From: Pseudomonadota bacterium
Lineage (GTDB): Bacteria > Pseudomonadota > Alphaproteobacteria > Rhodobacterales > Rhodobacteraceae
DNA length: 6,399 nucleotides
Direction: 5' to 3'
Assembly: GCA_027623875.1 (NCBI GenBank)
Contig: JAQBUS010000072.1
Span: 1 to 6,399, forward strand
Shown here: positions 6,339 to 6,399 of the stretch, piece after piece
Layout of the letters: every line of letters starts with the position of its first letter
How positions within the stretch are numbered: position 1 is the stretch's first letter
Notes under the pieces: generated by a model
The model's database searches: none
Seen by the model: the letters and a program-made list of their open reading frames with translations, nothing else
Told to the model about the DNA's origin: nothing
Translations under genes and position numbers: made by a program

Positions 6339-6399
6339 TTAAAAAAATGGAAGTTCGATCACCTGGGCCGTCACTGAACCACTCTCTCTTTTTACTACA
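6339..6399 (-). CDS. 3' end of a gene cut by the right edge, possibly GcvT-like
   Basis: The minus-strand frame from 6398 reads VVKRESGSVTAQVIELPFF and stops with TAA at 6341-6339. This looks like a genuine protein terminus: the final V-T-A-x-V-I-x-LPF pattern resembles the end of the glycine-cleavage T-protein/aminomethyltransferase C-terminal beta-barrel, where A-x-V-V-x-LPF is common. Only 19 residues are visible, so the family is a guess. The gene would lie upstream of the AbrB-family gene in the same direction, 101 bp from its start codon. Confidence 0.4.
   Translation of the reverse strand, partial: VVKRESGSVTAQVIELPFF

Noticed and set aside
6345..6385. GTTCGATC at 6353-6360 as a T-loop of a tRNA
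   Set aside because: No flanking T-stem pairing, acceptor stem or anticodon arm could be found on either strand.
6347..6399. Plus-strand frame beginning ATG at 6347 and open to the right edge
   Set aside because: Only 17 codons are visible, there is no ribosome-binding site, and the overlapping minus-strand frame is more protein-like.
1..6399. CRISPR array, insertion sequence, toxin-antitoxin or phage-defence genes
   Set aside because: No repeat-spacer pattern, transposase, terminal repeats or defence domains were seen in any frame; the genes are housekeeping or metabolic.

Overview
The window reads as an ordinary chromosomal stretch of an AT-rich alphaproteobacterium, probably a low-GC marine member of the Rhodobacterales or a similar lineage. 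This assignment rests on protein character (an alphaproteobacterial-type UvrC and an SDR with the RQS..HF and GQHL..W..PD signatures) and on gene order. In many alphaproteobacteria a peptidase S49 gene, a small zinc-ribbon protein gene, a pteridine-reductase-like SDR gene and uvrC lie in a row, usually followed by pgsA and moaD/moaE. That order is recalled, not searched, and pgsA/moaDE would lie beyond the left edge.

Layout: positions 1-1653 hold uvrC on the minus strand, cut at the left edge before its C-terminal HhH domain. Positions 1654-1938 are a very AT-rich intergenic stretch with a perfect DnaA box, a tandem near-perfect one, a 15-bp perfect inverted repeat and a weak hairpin. Positions 1939-3726 hold three tightly packed minus-strand genes, transcribed in the order S49 peptidase, 54-residue membrane/zinc-ribbon protein, SDR reductase. 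Positions 3727-3876 are the divergent promoter region. Positions 3877-5229 hold a plus-strand class III omega-aminotransferase. Positions 5224-6237 hold a convergent AbrB-family membrane protein gene with a TTG start and a strong Shine-Dalgarno sequence. Positions 6238-6338 hold a palindrome or weak terminator. The last 61 bases appear to be the 3' end of one more minus-strand gene.

The genes cover DNA repair (UvrC), envelope protein turnover (S49 peptidase), reduced-pterin or related metabolism (SDR with a PTR1/FolM-type Asp-Tyr-Lys triad), amine/amino-acid nitrogen metabolism (aminotransferase) and an integral membrane family of uncertain function (AbrB). No mobile element, CRISPR array, rRNA or tRNA is visible. 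I see no convincing new multi-gene system. The points most worth a second look are the unannotated 54-aa protein, the DnaA-box cluster upstream of uvrC, the symmetric TTATAA shared stop of two convergent genes, and the palindrome upstream of the AbrB-family gene.
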